Assembly (NCBI RefSeq): GCF_017744135.1
Contig: NZ_JAGHQU010000006.1
Span: 186,001 to 250,000, forward strand
Reading direction: 5' to 3'
Length of the DNA stretch: 64,000 nucleotides
From: Endozoicomonas sp. G2_2
GTDB lineage: Bacteria > Pseudomonadota > Gammaproteobacteria > Nevskiales > Salinisphaeraceae
Shown: one piece after another, positions 27,632-37,162 of the stretch
Position numbering within the stretch: position 1 is the stretch's first letter
How the letters are laid out: every line of letters begins with the position of its first letter
Translations under genes and position numbers: made by a program
The notes under the pieces: model-generated
Databases searched by the model: none
What the model was told of the DNA's origin: nothing
What the model saw: only the letters and a program-made list of their open reading frames with translations

Positions 27632-29133
27632 GGCCGTCCCGGATTGACGAAGTGGCGGATCGAGTCCAGCAGATCGGTCGGCAACAGCCCGCGTTCGCCG
27701 GCCTGCGCCGCAGCCCGGTCGCCGGCCCGGGCGTGAACATACACGCCAAGACTTGCGGCCTGGCCGAGACTCAGCCCCTGCCCGGCCAGCGCACCGATTA
27801 CGCCCGTCAACAGATCGCCCATGCCACCGACCGCCATGCCGGGATTGCCGTCCGTACACAGCCAGAGTTCATCCGGGGTGGCGATCAGACTGCCCGCCCC
27901 CTTGAGCACGACCACCGCGTCGTAGCGTTCGGCCATCGCACGCGCTGACGCAACCCGGTCGTCGACGATCTCGACCGTAGCCTGGCCCAGCAGCCGGCCG
28001 GCCTCGCCCGGATGCGGCGTAAGCACCCAGTTGCCGCGCCGGCTGTTCTCGCGGGCCAGACGGTTGAGCGCGTCTGCATCCACGATCACCGGCTTGTCGC
28101 TGTCGATTACCTGACGCCAGAGATTGTCTGCCCAGCTGTCGCTGCCCAGACCCGGACCGATCGCGATCACATCGGCGGCCGCGATCATGTCGCCGATATC
28201 CGCATCCGCGGTCGCCGCGCGGCACATCAGCTCGGGGCGCGCCTGGCTCATGGCCCCGGCATGATCGCCGTGACAGACCACGCTGACCAGGCCGGCGCCA
28301 CTGCGCAGCGCGGCTTCCGCGCTCATGCGAATGGCACCGCCCATGCCGCGATTGCCGCCCACACACAGCAGGTGCCCGTTCTGGCCCTTGTGCTGATTAC
28401 GCGACCGCGGACGCAACGCCTTGCGCAGCGTGCGGTGCGTCAGCCGCCGGGCGACATAGGGCTGATCCGCATACAACGCATCGGGCGCATCCAGCGTGCT
28501 GAAGGCGATATCGCCACAGTGCGCCGGCCCCTGGCCGGTCAGCATGCCGAGCTTGAGGCCGATGAACGTGGCCGTGGCATCCGCCTGAACCGCGTGTGCC
28601 CACACGTGGCCAGTGCCGGAATCAATCCCGGATGCGATATCCACGGAAAGCACCCCGGCGCCGTGATCGCGTGCGTCGTTGATACGGGCGATGGCTTGCG
28701 CGAAGCGCCCCTCGACATCCCGATTGAGGCCGGTACCCAGCAGCGCATCGACGACCACGTCCGCATCGATCGGGGCGTCTTCAAAAGGCGCGATGCTGCC
28801 GCCGGTATCGAGAAAATGATCGCGCGCCCTGGCCGCGTCGCCGCTGTAGCTGTCGGCATCGACGAGGCCGACCACGCGCACGCGCCAGCCCCCTTCCTGC
28901 GCCAAACGCGCGACGAGCAGACCGTCGGCGCCGTTGTTGCCCGGCCCGCAGAACACGCAGAGCGTGCCGGGCATCGCCCAGACGTGGGCGAGCTCGGCGT
29001 ATGCGGCACGCGCGGCGCGCTGCATGAGTTCGAAGCCGTCGACCTCGAACGTGTCGATGAAGCGCCGGTCCAGGGCGGCGACCTGTGCGCCGTCGTAGAC
29101 CTTCTCGGGCAGGTATTCGCTGGATTCACTCAT
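27628..29133 (-). CDS. nnr: Bifunctional NAD(P)H-hydrate epimerase / ADP-dependent dehydratase
   Basis: This enzyme repairs hydrated NADH and NADPH. The N-terminal half (about 1-220) is the YjeF epimerase domain, with FCGPGNNGADGLLVAR near residue 60. The C-terminal half (about 230-500) is the ribokinase-like dehydratase domain (LCVGGNRGMGGAIRMSAEAAL, read in part, then LTPHPGEAGRLLG and GNPGMAVGGMGDLLTG). The 501-residue length is normal for the fused form. It overlaps tsaE by 4 bases, the standard yjeF-yjeE arrangement. Confidence 0.96.
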   Translation of the reverse strand: MSESSEYLPEKVYDGAQVAALDRRFIDTFEVDGFELMQRAARAAYAELAHVWAMPGTLCVFCGPGNNGADGLLVARLAQEGGWRVRVVGLVDADSYSGDAARARDHFLDTGGSIAPFEDAPIDADVVVDALLGTGLNRDVEGRFAQAIARINDARDHGAGVLSVDIASGIDSGTGHVWAHAVQADATATFIGLKLGMLTGQGPAHCGDIAFSTLDAPDALYADQPYVARRLTHRTLRKALRPRSRNQHKGQNGHLLCVGGNRGMGGAIRMSAEAALRSGAGLVSVVCHGDHAGAMSQARPELMCRAATADADIGDMIAAADVIAIGPGLGSDSWADNLWRQVIDSDKPVIVDADALNRLARENSRRGNWVLTPHPGEAGRLLGQATVEIVDDRVASARAMAERYDAVVVLKGAGSLIATPDELWLCTDGNPGMAVGGMGDLLTGVIGALAGQGLSLGQAASLGVYVHARAGDRAAAQAGERGLLPTDLLDSIRHFVNPGRP

Positions 29134-29190
29134 GGCGCCATTCTAGGGGCGCAGCGCTGATCCTGCGACGCCCGACGACCGCGTCGGCAG

Positions 29191-30819
29191 CTATTCGTCG
29201 GGCTGCGCCCAGGCGCGGCGCACGCGCGCCAGCAATGCGGCGGTCGAGGCATCGTGTTCGACCGATTCGACGCGCCCTTCGAGCTCGCCGAGCAGCTGGC
29301 CGGCCATGGTCTTGCCCAGCTCCACGCCCCACTGGTCGAAGCTGTTGATGTTCCAGACCACGCCCTGCACGAACACCTTGTGCTCGTATGCCGCCAACAG
29401 TGCGCCGAGGTGATGGGCATCGAGCCGATCCATGAGGATCATCGAACTCGGGCGATTGCCGTCGAAACGGCGCGCCGCCAGGCGCTGCTCGAGCGCCCAT
29501 CCGCTGAGTCCCTCGGCGGTGAGTTCGTCGACCAGCGCGTTGGTGTCGCGCCCGGTCATCAACGCCTCGGCCTGGGCGATGCAGTTGGCAATGCGCTGGC
29601 GCTCGCGCTCGTCATTCGACGCCTCGGCGTCGGACAGCGGCAGGACAAAATCCACGTCCGCTGCCAGCACGCCCTGATGGAGCATCTGGAAGAAGGCGTG
29701 CTGGGCGTTGGTGCCTACGCTGCCCCAGACCGTGGGCACGGTTTCGACGCGGCTCGCCTCCCCGTCGCGGGTGACCGACTTGCCGTTGCTCTCCATCTCC
29801 AGCTGCTGAAGAAAAGCGGGCAAGGCCACCAGCCGTTGTGCGTACGGCACGACGACATGGCTGGGCAGGCCGAGGAAGTTGTTGTTCCACACGCCGATCA
29901 GCGCCAGCGCCGCCGGCAGGTTCTCGCCGAGGGGCGCATTCTGGAAGTGCTCGTCCATGGCATGCGCGCCGGCAAGCATGTCCTCGAACACGTCCATGCC
30001 GAGCCCGAGCGCGATGGAGATACCCACGGCAGACCAGAGCGAGAAACGCCCGCCGACCCAGTCCCAGAAACCGAACATGCGCTCGATGCCGAACGCGCGC
30101 ACGGCCTCGCGATTCGTCGAGACGGCAACGAAATGCTTGGAGATGTCCGCCTCGTCGGCGCCATTGTCCAGCAGCCACTGGCGTGCGACCGAGGCGTTCG
30201 CCAGCGTTTCCGCAGTGCCGAACGACTTCGAAGTCACGATGAACAGGGTGCGCTCGGGATCCATCCGGATGAGCGTGTCGTCGAGATCCGCGGGGTCGAC
30301 GTTGGCAACGAAATGACAGTGGATTCGCTGACGAAGCTGCGCCAGCGCATCGCAGATCAGGCGCGGCCCCAGATCGGAGCCGCCGATACCGATATTCACC
30401 ACATCGCTGATCGGCGCGCCGGTGTACCCCACCCAGCGGCCGCGGCGCACATCGTCCACGAAGGCTGCCATCTCGGCGCGCACTTCGTGCACTTCGTCGT
30501 GCAGCGGCGCGTCGGCCGGCCGGCGCAGCGCCATGTGCCAGGCTGCGCGCCCTTCGCTGTTGTTGATCGGCGCCCCGGCGAACAGCGCCTCGCGTGCGGC
30601 ATCGAACTGCTGCGCGTCGGCGAGCCGGCCGAGCGCGTCCATTACCGCCTGGTCGACCCGCTGCTTGGAATAGTCGAGCGTGATGCCCGCCGCCGAGAGC
30701 GTGAAACGCTCGGCGCGCTGCGGATCATGCGCGAACATCGAATCCACACGCGCACGGTTCATCTGCGCGGCGAGCCGGCCTAGATCGCGCCAGGCGGGCT
30801 TCTGGCGAATATCGGTCAC
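29191..30819 (-). CDS. pgi: Glucose-6-phosphate isomerase
   Basis: Pgi interconverts glucose-6-phosphate and fructose-6-phosphate. The signature blocks GIGGSDLGPRLICDAL, VTSKSFGTAETLANA, GRFSLWSAVGI and FDQWGVELGK are all present. The 542 residues are typical of the long bacterial form. It follows panD by 33 bases on the same strand, as in other gammaproteobacteria where panBCD-pgi are neighbours. Confidence 0.97.
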   Translation of the reverse strand: MTDIRQKPAWRDLGRLAAQMNRARVDSMFAHDPQRAERFTLSAAGITLDYSKQRVDQAVMDALGRLADAQQFDAAREALFAGAPINNSEGRAAWHMALRRPADAPLHDEVHEVRAEMAAFVDDVRRGRWVGYTGAPISDVVNIGIGGSDLGPRLICDALAQLRQRIHCHFVANVDPADLDDTLIRMDPERTLFIVTSKSFGTAETLANASVARQWLLDNGADEADISKHFVAVSTNREAVRAFGIERMFGFWDWVGGRFSLWSAVGISIALGLGMDVFEDMLAGAHAMDEHFQNAPLGENLPAALALIGVWNNNFLGLPSHVVVPYAQRLVALPAFLQQLEMESNGKSVTRDGEASRVETVPTVWGSVGTNAQHAFFQMLHQGVLAADVDFVLPLSDAEASNDERERQRIANCIAQAEALMTGRDTNALVDELTAEGLSGWALEQRLAARRFDGNRPSSMILMDRLDAHHLGALLAAYEHKVFVQGVVWNINSFDQWGVELGKTMAGQLLGELEGRVESVEHDASTAALLARVRRAWAQPDE

Positions 30820-30852
30820 GAGTTGCGGTTCACCCGGGGGTGTGCGTCGACG

Positions 30853-31233
30853 TCAGGCCGCCTGCACCGGGATGGCGTTGCGCGTATGCGTGACGTGGTT
30901 GTTCTCGTCGAGATACACGAGCCGCGGCTTGTGGGCCTGCGCCTCGCCCTCGGGCATGCGCGCATAGGCACAGATGATCAGCCGGTCGCCGGGGCTGGCC
31001 TTGTGGGCCGCCGCGCCGTTGACCGAAATCACCCGCGAGCCGCTTTCAGCGCTGATCGCATAGGTCGAGAAGCGTTCGCCGTTGGTGACGTTGTAGATCT
31101 CGATCTGTTCATAGGCAAAGATGCCGGCCGCGTCGAGCAGATCGGAGTCGATCGCGCAGGAACCTTCGTAGTCGAGTTCGGCGTGCGTCGTGCAGGCACG
31201 ATGCAATTTTGCTTTGAGAAGCGTCACTTGCAT
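30853..31233 (-). CDS. panD: Aspartate 1-decarboxylase (pyruvoyl proenzyme)
   Basis: PanD makes beta-alanine for pantothenate. The 126-residue proenzyme has the self-cleavage site Gly24-Ser25 in DYEGSCAID, where Ser25 becomes the pyruvoyl group. Lys9 and Tyr22, which are conserved around the active site, are also present. Self-cleavage in E. coli needs PanM, and no panM was seen here. It lies downstream of panC with a 94-base gap. Confidence 0.97.
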   Translation of the reverse strand: MQVTLLKAKLHRACTTHAELDYEGSCAIDSDLLDAAGIFAYEQIEIYNVTNGERFSTYAISAESGSRVISVNGAAAHKASPGDRLIICAYARMPEGEAQAHKPRLVYLDENNHVTHTRNAIPVQAA

Positions 31234-31327
31234 GACTGGACCCTGTTAAGCCAAAGCGGAAAATTCCGGGCAAGCGTAACCAAAAATGCACTTTGAGACC
31301 ACTGTCCGCCGATGAATTCGGCGTCGA

Positions 31328-32173
31328 TCAGGTGCGCGGCTCGGGCACCGGCACGTTGTCGAGCAGCCGTGCCTTGCCGAGAAATGCGGCCGCCAGCACG
31401 CGGAATTCCGTCATCTCGGCGCTGGGCACCTGGAGCGCCGGCCCACGAATCTCGAAGTAGTCCGGCTCGAAGCCGGCATCGGCCAGACGCGCCCAGCCGC
31501 GGGCTTCGAGTCCGGCGAAATCCCGCTCGCCGGCCTCGAGGCGCTCACGGCAGTCGGCCAGTGCGGCCGCCAGCGTGGGCGCACGTCGCCGCGCGTCCTC
31601 GTCTAGGTACTGATTGCGCGACGAGCGCGCCAAGCCGTCCGCTTCACGCACGGTCGGCACGCCGACGATGCGGACCCCCATGCACAGATCCTCGACCATG
31701 CGCCGAATCACCGCCAGTTGCTGGAAGTCCTTCTCGCCGAAGAACGCACGATCCGGACACACGAGGTTGAGCAGTTTGGTCACGATCGTCGCCACGCCCT
31801 CGAAATGGCCGGGGCGGCGACTGCCGCAAAGCATGTCGGTGATGCCCCGCACCCGCACCGTCGTGGCGGTTTCACCGCCATGCGGATACATCTGCGCGAC
31901 GCTGGGGGCGAAAACCGCATCCACGCCCGCGTTCTCGAGCGCGGCGATGTCGGCGTCGAGCGTGCGGGGGTAGCTGTCCAGATCCTCGCCGGGGCCGAAC
32001 TGCAGCGGGTTGACGAATATGCTGACCACGACACGATCACAGGCGTCGCGCGCCGCGTTGACCAGCGCCATGTGGCCAGCGTGGAGATTGCCCATCGTCG
32101 GCACCAGCCCGATCGTACCGGCACCTTGTGCGCGCCAGGCTTTCAGATCGTCGGCAGTGTGGAGCGTTCGCAT
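31328..32173 (-). CDS. panC: Pantothenate synthetase
   Basis: PanC condenses pantoate and beta-alanine using ATP. The HxGH-type nucleotidyl motif is PTMGNLHAGHMAL near residue 30. The SIFVNPLQFGPGEDLDSYPR and FFGEKDFQQLAVIRRMVEDL blocks are intact. The ATG at 32173 gives 281 residues; the frame extends upstream only across panB and that part is non-coding. It starts 11 bases after panB. Confidence 0.96.
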   Translation of the reverse strand: MRTLHTADDLKAWRAQGAGTIGLVPTMGNLHAGHMALVNAARDACDRVVVSIFVNPLQFGPGEDLDSYPRTLDADIAALENAGVDAVFAPSVAQMYPHGGETATTVRVRGITDMLCGSRRPGHFEGVATIVTKLLNLVCPDRAFFGEKDFQQLAVIRRMVEDLCMGVRIVGVPTVREADGLARSSRNQYLDEDARRRAPTLAAALADCRERLEAGERDFAGLEARGWARLADAGFEPDYFEIRGPALQVPSAEMTEFRVLAAAFLGKARLLDNVPVPEPRT

Positions 32174-32184
32174 GGCGCGCCGAC

Positions 32185-33018
32185 TCAGGAAAAGGCGTGT
32201 TCGGCGCCCGGATAGGCGCGGCTTTTCACCTCGGCGACATAGTCCGCCACGGCGGCATCCAGCGTGGCCGCGCCGTCCATGTAGTTCTTGACGAACCGCG
32301 GCTTGCGCCCGGGCGACAGGCCAAGGATGTCGTAAATGACCAGAATCTGGCCGTCCGTGTCCGGCCCGGCGCCAATGCCGATCACCGGCACTTTGGCGTT
32401 CGCCGTGATTTCGGCGCCCAGCTCGGAGGGCACACACTCCAGCAGGATCATATCCGCGCCGGATTCCTCCAGCAGCTTGGCGTCGCGGATCATGGTCTCG
32501 GCGGCATCGCCGCGGCCCTGGACCTTGAACCCGCCCATCTTGTGCACCAGCTGCGGCTGCAGACCGATATGCGCACACACCGGCACGCCGCGCATGCTCA
32601 GATGCTCGATGGTGTTGGCCTGAATCTCGCCGCCTTCAAACTTGACCATTTGGGCCGCGCCCTCGCCCATCAGCCGGCGCGAGGTTTCGAGCGCGTCGTG
32701 CTTGGTCGCATAGGACAGAAACGGCAGATCGGTCATCAGAAACGCCCGATCCAGGCCTGCCGCGGTGATACGGCTGTGGTAGACCATGTCGTTGACCGTC
32801 ACCGGCACGGTCGTCGAGGCACCCTGCACCACCATGCCCAGCGAATCCCCCACCAGCACCACGTCCACGCCGGCGCGGTCCTCGAGCGCGGCGAAGCTGG
32901 CGTCATAGGCGGTCAGGCAGGCGATCTTCTCGCCTTCGGCCTTCATGCGGGCCAGATCGGAGATTGTGACGGGCTTGGCGTCACGCTGCTGCAGGTGCGG
33001 ATAGGGACTGGTGTTCAT
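32185..33018 (-). CDS. panB: 3-methyl-2-oxobutanoate hydroxymethyltransferase
   Basis: PanB forms ketopantoate from alpha-ketoisovalerate and methylene-THF. The magnesium-binding VLVGDSLGMVVQG region, the catalytic-Glu region LLECVPSELGAEIT and IGIGAGPDTDGQILV are conserved. The 277-residue length is normal. Its alpha-ketoisovalerate comes from the ilv pathway also encoded in this window. It lies 18 bases after the deoxynucleoside kinase gene. Confidence 0.96.
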   Translation of the reverse strand: MNTSPYPHLQQRDAKPVTISDLARMKAEGEKIACLTAYDASFAALEDRAGVDVVLVGDSLGMVVQGASTTVPVTVNDMVYHSRITAAGLDRAFLMTDLPFLSYATKHDALETSRRLMGEGAAQMVKFEGGEIQANTIEHLSMRGVPVCAHIGLQPQLVHKMGGFKVQGRGDAAETMIRDAKLLEESGADMILLECVPSELGAEITANAKVPVIGIGAGPDTDGQILVIYDILGLSPGRKPRFVKNYMDGAATLDAAVADYVAEVKSRAYPGAEHAFS

Positions 33019-33036
33019 GGCGCGCGACTATACCAT

Positions 33037-33681
33037 TTAGTCTAATACCGGATCGCCACCGCCGAGCGTCACCCGTCGCCGATCGCTTTCCAGCGCGGTA
33101 AGAAGCGCCTCGTAGTCGCGATCTTCGGCGACGAGATCCAGCGCCGCGGCGTCCACTGTGATCAGTCGGCTGCTGTCGAACGCGGCGAAAAAGTCGCGGT
33201 ACGCGGCGACCACCGAGGCCAGGTACTCGGGCGTGAGCGGGCGCTCCGCCACCCGGTCGCGCTGGGCGATCCGGCGCATGAGCACGTCCACGGGCGCATC
33301 GAGATAGATCACGCAGTCGGGCATGGGCGCCTGCCACGACAGACGCGCGTAGATCTCCTCGTAGAGCGCCAGTTCCGGGCCCGAGAGCGTGAGCCGGGCG
33401 AACAGCGGGTCCTTGTCGAACATGAAATCGGCCACGCAGCCGCCATCGAATAGATCGGCCTGGCGCAGCGCGTCGATCTGGCGCGCCCGCTGCAGCAGAA
33501 ACGACAGCTGGGCCGCCAGCGCATTCGCGGCCGGATTGTCGTAGAAGGCCGCGAGAAACGGATTTTCCTCCGGCGCTTCGGGCAGCTGCTGTGCACCGAG
33601 CGTCGCGGCGAGACGCTGGCACAACGTGCTCTTGCCAACACCAATCGGCCCTTCGATCGCGATATAGGCACCCGCTTTCAT
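33037..33681 (-). CDS. Deoxynucleoside kinase family protein
   Basis: This 214-residue kinase has a P-loop IEGPIGVGKST near residue 10, a DRS-like catalytic region replaced by CVADFMFDKDPLFA, and the LID arginines in RRIAQRDRVAER. These features place it in the dCK/dGK/TK2 deoxynucleoside kinase family, probably acting on deoxyadenosine or deoxyguanosine. The ATG at 33681 overlaps the folK stop by ATGA and is preferred to the ATG at 33693. Its place between folK and panB is common in gammaproteobacteria. Confidence 0.85.
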   Translation of the reverse strand: MKAGAYIAIEGPIGVGKSTLCQRLAATLGAQQLPEAPEENPFLAAFYDNPAANALAAQLSFLLQRARQIDALRQADLFDGGCVADFMFDKDPLFARLTLSGPELALYEEIYARLSWQAPMPDCVIYLDAPVDVLMRRIAQRDRVAERPLTPEYLASVVAAYRDFFAAFDSSRLITVDAAALDLVAEDRDYEALLTALESDRRRVTLGGGDPVLD

Positions 33682-34190
33682 GCCTGCGCCCATACCTGCG
33701 TCCAGGGTTCGACGCCAACCTGGCCGACGCGGTCGAGCAGATCGGCCACCCGGCCGTGGCGGCCCAGCGTCAGCGCGGGCGCGATTTCGGCCAGCGGCAC
33801 GAGCACGAAGCCGCGCTCGGCGGCACGCGGATGCGGCAGCGTCAGGTCCGGGTCGTCCCGCATGAGGTCGTCGAAAGCCAGCATGTCGATATCCAGCGTA
33901 CGCGGGCCCCAGCGCACATCGCGTACACGCCCATGCGCCTGCTCGATTCGCTGTGTCGCGACCAGCAGCGCGCGCGCACCAAAAGACACCCGCACGGCAA
34001 CGCAGGCATTGCAGAACGCGGGCTGATCGGCCGGACCGCCCACCGGCGCCGTGCGATAGAAAGAAGACACCGCCAGCATTTCCGCCCCCGGCGTCGCGGC
34101 GAGCGCCTCGACGGCGCCGGAGATGTGTGCCGCCGGCCCGTCCAGATTGCTGCCGAGGCCGAGCCAGGCGACGTGCGCACGCGCGGTCAT
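33678..34190 (-). CDS. folK: 2-amino-4-hydroxy-6-hydroxymethyldihydropteridine pyrophosphokinase
   Basis: HPPK transfers pyrophosphate from ATP to the pterin in folate synthesis. The N-terminal WLGLGSNLDGP, the magnesium-binding RTLDIDMLAFDD and the C-terminal LPHPRAAERGFVLVPL are diagnostic. The start at 34190 gives 170 residues; the longer frame upstream is non-coding. It sits 49 bases after pcnB, the standard pcnB-folK order. Confidence 0.96.
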   Translation of the reverse strand: MTARAHVAWLGLGSNLDGPAAHISGAVEALAATPGAEMLAVSSFYRTAPVGGPADQPAFCNACVAVRVSFGARALLVATQRIEQAHGRVRDVRWGPRTLDIDMLAFDDLMRDDPDLTLPHPRAAERGFVLVPLAEIAPALTLGRHGRVADLLDRVGQVGVEPWTQVWAQA

Positions 34191-34239
34191 GCCGGCACCG
34201 CTAGATGCGGCGCGTACCTTAATTCGGGCCGGCCCCGGA

Positions 34240-35649
34240 TCAAGCCGATTCGGTACGCCGGCGGCGGCCGCCCCGGCGACGCTTGCGCGCCTTGCCGGGC
34301 GCAGACGCGCCGGAACCGGGCGCCGGCGTCGACGGGTCGTTCTGGGCCGTCGTCCACCAGTCGGCCAGTTCCTGCTCCACTTCGCCCACACCGGCCCGCA
34401 GCAGCAGAAAATCGTAGGCGGCACGAAAACGCGGATGCGCGATCAGGCGCGACGGCTGCTTGCCGCGGCGGCGATGAAAACGCGGCTGCAAATGCCAGAT
34501 CTCGCGCATCGGTATCGAAAACCGCTTGGGAATCGCCACCCGCTGGATCTGGCGGCCGACCACATCGCTCTGCGCGCTGGCCAGCGCCGGCGCGGGCGGC
34601 ATGCCGCCGCGCTCGAGTTCGGCGGCGCGCTCGCGTACCGCCGGCCACAGCAACGCCGCGAACAGAAAGGCCGGCGTGACCGGTTTATCGGCCTCGATGC
34701 GGGCTGCGGTATTGGTGATCGCCTGCTCGATCAGCGCTTCGCTGGCGGCCCCGGCGGCCGAGTCGAGCACGGCCGCGGTCTGGTCGAACAGCGGTGTGAA
34801 CAGCCCGTAATCGCGCAGCATCCGATACACGCGCGGGCCGGCCGGATTCATGAGCAGCTTGAGGACTTCCTCGAACATGCGCGCCGCCGGCACGTCGGCA
34901 AGCAGGCCGACCAGTTCGCTTGGCGGCCGCGCGGGCTCGTCGATGGTGAGCCCCAGCTTGGCGGCGATACGCACCGCGCGAATCATGCGCACCGGGTCTT
35001 CGCGATAGCGTACCCCCGCATCGCCGATCAGACGCAGGCGACAGGCGGAGACATCATCCATGCCGCCGACATAGTCGTGCACGCAGGCGTCGGCGATGTC
35101 GTAATACAGGCCGTTGATGGCGAAATCGCGCCGGCGCGCATCCTCGGCGATCGAGCCGAAGACGTTGTCGCGCAGCACGCGGCCGGCGTCGTCGAGCTCG
35201 CGGGTATCGGCCTCAGGCTCGGACGTGCCCGGGTCGGCCCGAAAAGTCGACACCTCGACGATCTCGCGGCCGAAGCGCACATGCGCGATACGAAAACGCC
35301 GGCCGATCAGCCGCGCCTTGCGCCCGAAGACCTCGACGACCTGCTCGGGTTCGGCATCCGTGGCGACATCGAAATCCTTGGGCGGCACGCCCAGCAGCAG
35401 GTCGCGCACGGCGCCGCCGACCAGGCAGGCGCGATAGCCGGCCGCGTGCAGGCCTTCGAGTGTTTCCAGCGCTCCACGGCTGATCTGCTCGCGCAGGATG
35501 CCGTGCTCGTGCGGTTCGATGACGCGTAACTCGTTGATGGTATCGCCCCGATTGAAAAAGGTGGTCTGTTTTGCGCGGTAGTTTACAACGGATGAGCCCG
35601 GGACTGGGCCGCGGCTGCTAAGCTCGCCGGCTGGTTCACCTGGCTGCAT
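34240..35649 (-). CDS. pcnB: Poly(A) polymerase I
   Basis: PcnB adds 3' poly(A) tails that promote RNA decay. It has the class II nucleotidyltransferase core: LVGGAVRDLLLG, KDFDVATDA with the metal Asp pair, and RRFRIAHVRFG. An RNA-binding region and a basic C-terminus (GRRRR near the end) follow. The nearest in-frame ATG is 35649, six bases from the divergent amidase ATG. The conserved N-terminus (VIEPHEHGILREQI) begins ~40 codons later with no ATG, GTG or TTG nearby. An in-frame ATC at 35538 with GGGG upstream is an alternative start. Confidence 0.93.
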   Translation of the reverse strand: MQPGEPAGELSSRGPVPGSSVVNYRAKQTTFFNRGDTINELRVIEPHEHGILREQISRGALETLEGLHAAGYRACLVGGAVRDLLLGVPPKDFDVATDAEPEQVVEVFGRKARLIGRRFRIAHVRFGREIVEVSTFRADPGTSEPEADTRELDDAGRVLRDNVFGSIAEDARRRDFAINGLYYDIADACVHDYVGGMDDVSACRLRLIGDAGVRYREDPVRMIRAVRIAAKLGLTIDEPARPPSELVGLLADVPAARMFEEVLKLLMNPAGPRVYRMLRDYGLFTPLFDQTAAVLDSAAGAASEALIEQAITNTAARIEADKPVTPAFLFAALLWPAVRERAAELERGGMPPAPALASAQSDVVGRQIQRVAIPKRFSIPMREIWHLQPRFHRRRGKQPSRLIAHPRFRAAYDFLLLRAGVGEVEQELADWWTTAQNDPSTPAPGSGASAPGKARKRRRGGRRRRTESA

Positions 35650-35655
35650 GAACGC

Positions 35656-37161
35656 ATGGAATACCGCGAATACGTCCGACACGATGCCCTGGGCCTGGCC
35701 CGACTGGTGGCCGAACGCCAGGTCACCGCTGCCGAACTCCTAGACACCGCCCGCCAGCGGATGGCGCAGGTCAACCCGTCGCTGAATGCGGTGATCCGCC
35801 GCATGGACAGTCAGGCCGACGCGTTCGCCCAAGCGCATGCGAAAAACACCGACGAAAACGGCGGCGCCTTCGCCGGCGTGCCGTTTCTGCTCAAGGATCT
35901 GTTCCAGGACTATGCCGGCGTGGAGAGCAGCTACGGCAACGCCGCGCTCAAGCAGGCCGGTTTCAAGCCCGAAGCCCACGCCGAGATCACGCGTCGTTTC
36001 ATCGCCAGCGGGGTCAACATCTTCGGCAAGACCAACACGCCCGAGTTCGGTGCCAAGGGCGTGACCGAGCCGGAAGCCTTCGGCGTGACCCGCAACCCCT
36101 GGAATACCGAACACACCCCGGGCGGCTCGTCGGGCGGCTCGGCGGCGGCGATCGCCGCGGGCATCGTGCCGATGGCCGGCGCCAACGACGGCGGCGGATC
36201 GATCCGCATTCCGGCCGCCTGTTGCGGCCTGTTCGGACTCAAGCCGGGACGCGCCCGTGTGCCGGGCGGCCCGGAACGCAGCGACATGATGCACGGCGCA
36301 TCGGTGGATCATGTGATCACGCGCTCGGTGCGCGACAGTGCCGCCATGCTCGATGCCGTGGCCGGCTACGAACACGGCGCAATCGCCCGCCTGGCCACGC
36401 CCGATACGTCCTATCTCGAGGGGATGAGCACGCCGCCGAAAGGGCTGCGTATCGGCGTGCTCGACGAATCGCCGCTGGGTATTGCCTTGCACGCCGAAGC
36501 CCACGCAGCGATCAAGACGACAACGAAACTGCTGGAATCGCTCGGCCACCGGGTCGAACGCGCCGCCCCGGCCATCGACGGGCTGCAGCTGGGCCGGGAC
36601 TTCCTGTCCATGTGGTTCGTCCAGATGACGCTTGCCGTGGACGATATCCGCGCGCGTACCGGTGCCAAGGCCGACGCGTTCGAGATGGATACCCGCGCGA
36701 TGGCCCACGTCGGCCGTGCGTTCTCGGCGCAGGAGTACATGCAGGCCTTCGGCCGCTGGCAGGGCTATCGCCATGCGCTGGCGGAGTTTCATGCCGAATA
36801 CGACCTGCTGCTCACGCCCACGCTCGCCAATCCACCGTCGCGAATTGGCGAATCGGCCACGCCGAAATGGCAGCTGATGGCGCTGCGCCCGCTGTTGCAC
36901 CTGCCCAGCGGACGGGCCCTGATTCGTTCCGGCATCGTCGAACAGATCGCCCGCGAGAACCTGCGACATGTCCCCTTCACCCAGCTGGCCAACCTCACCG
37001 GCGTGCCCGCGATGTCGGTTCCGCTGCACATGACCGACAACGGCCTGCCACTGGGCAGCCAGTTCGTCGGCGGCCCGGGCAGCGAGCTGCTGCTGCTCCA
37101 GCTCGGCGCGCAGCTCGAACAGGCCGCGCCGTGGTTCGACCGGCTGCCGGAGCTGGGCTGA
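35656..37161 (+). CDS. Amidase signature family hydrolase
   Basis: This 501-residue protein has the amidase signature triad: Lys80 in PFLLKDLF, the cis-Ser in GGSSGGSAAA (Ser158/159), and nucleophile Ser182 in DGGGSIRIPA. No GatCAB context is present, so it probably hydrolyses a small amide or nylon-oligomer-like substrate rather than Glu-tRNA(Gln). There is no signal peptide. It is divergent from pcnB, has a weak ribosome binding site, and is followed one base later by the RDD gene. Confidence 0.92.
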   Translation: MEYREYVRHDALGLARLVAERQVTAAELLDTARQRMAQVNPSLNAVIRRMDSQADAFAQAHAKNTDENGGAFAGVPFLLKDLFQDYAGVESSYGNAALKQAGFKPEAHAEITRRFIASGVNIFGKTNTPEFGAKGVTEPEAFGVTRNPWNTEHTPGGSSGGSAAAIAAGIVPMAGANDGGGSIRIPAACCGLFGLKPGRARVPGGPERSDMMHGASVDHVITRSVRDSAAMLDAVAGYEHGAIARLATPDTSYLEGMSTPPKGLRIGVLDESPLGIALHAEAHAAIKTTTKLLESLGHRVERAAPAIDGLQLGRDFLSMWFVQMTLAVDDIRARTGAKADAFEMDTRAMAHVGRAFSAQEYMQAFGRWQGYRHALAEFHAEYDLLLTPTLANPPSRIGESATPKWQLMALRPLLHLPSGRALIRSGIVEQIARENLRHVPFTQLANLTGVPAMSVPLHMTDNGLPLGSQFVGGPGSELLLLQLGAQLEQAAPWFDRLPELG

Positions 37162-37162
37162 C

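Noticed and set aside
27632-27859. N-terminal extension of tsaE
   Set aside because: Overlaps nnr coding sequence and lacks family similarity; the ATGA-coupled start fits.
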